DNA from: Deltaproteobacteria bacterium
GTDB lineage: Bacteria > Desulfobacterota > Desulfobacteria > Desulfobacterales > Desulfobacteraceae
Reading direction: 5' to 3'
NCBI GenBank assembly: GCA_003647385.1
Contig: QMMT01000001.1
Location: 1 to 24,837 of the forward strand
Length of the DNA stretch: 24,837 bases
The notes beneath the pieces are model-generated. The model saw nothing but the letters and a program-made list of their open reading frames with translations. It searched no databases and was not told the origin of the DNA. Positions 24,817 to 24,837 of the stretch are shown one piece after another. Position numbers and translations under genes: made by a program. Each line of letters starts with the position of its first letter. The stretch's first letter is position 1.

Positions 24817-24837
24817 TTTTAAATTGCGGTAAATAGG

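Noticed and set aside
1..24837. Insertion sequences, prophage, CRISPR, tRNA or rRNA genes
   Set aside because: No transposase or integrase, spaced repeat array, or clover-leaf/rRNA-like sequence was recognised anywhere by reading.

Overview
The window reads as AT-rich (about 40% GC by eye) bacterial chromosome. It is densely packed with protein genes and has no stretch over 300 bases without one. I see no tRNA, rRNA, CRISPR array, transposase or phage gene. The gene content fits an anaerobic deltaproteobacterium of the Desulfobacterales type: short zinc-type ProS beside IspG and a RelA/SpoT protein, many PAS/GAF signalling proteins, a cobamide operon with CbiR, and a sigma-54 activator. That assignment is inference from gene style, not a database match.

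Layout. (1) 1-4357, minus strand: ispG, proS and a RelA/SpoT-type (p)ppGpp enzyme run as one transcription unit, and the last gene leaves the window at base 1. (2) 4521-9697, minus strand: a compact unit of a membrane-anchored LIV-type periplasmic binding protein, a hybrid sensor histidine kinase with a receiver domain, and a cytoplasmic amidohydrolase. It has its own likely promoter and a strong Shine-Dalgarno. (3) 9829-15434, minus strand: a six-gene cobamide operon in the order cobU, dsdA, cobS, cobD, cbiB, cbiR. It covers nucleotide-loop assembly and cobamide remodelling, with a D-serine ammonia-lyase embedded in it. (4) 15608-15886, plus strand: a small Trp-rich orphan gene with its own promoter. 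(5) 15898-18684, minus strand: a GAF-PAS-HisKA protein that lacks the kinase ATPase domain, followed by a large fold-type II PLP enzyme of unknown substrate, with a possible leader peptide between them. (6) 18831-24816, plus strand: a GAF-AAA+-Fis sigma-54 activator divergent from the HisKA protein, then an RND efflux pair (lipoprotein-like adaptor and 1066-residue permease). No outer-membrane channel gene is seen before the window ends.

How the genes may work together. The cobamide operon can attach aminopropanol to corrinoid (CbiB with CobD), activate it (CobU) and attach the lower ligand (CobS). CbiR is expected to cut foreign cobamides back to cobinamide to feed that route. No corrin-ring gene and no cobT lies here, so the locus looks like salvage and remodelling. 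The binding protein and hybrid kinase have no ABC permease or ATPase beside them, so the binding protein probably acts as a ligand receptor for the kinase, possibly for a peptide or amino-acid compound related to the amidohydrolase. The divergent pair of a kinase-like protein without an ATPase domain and an activator without a receiver domain is the other unusual signalling arrangement. I found no wholly unknown multi-gene system; the best leads are these two signalling modules and the dsdA insertion in the cobamide operon.
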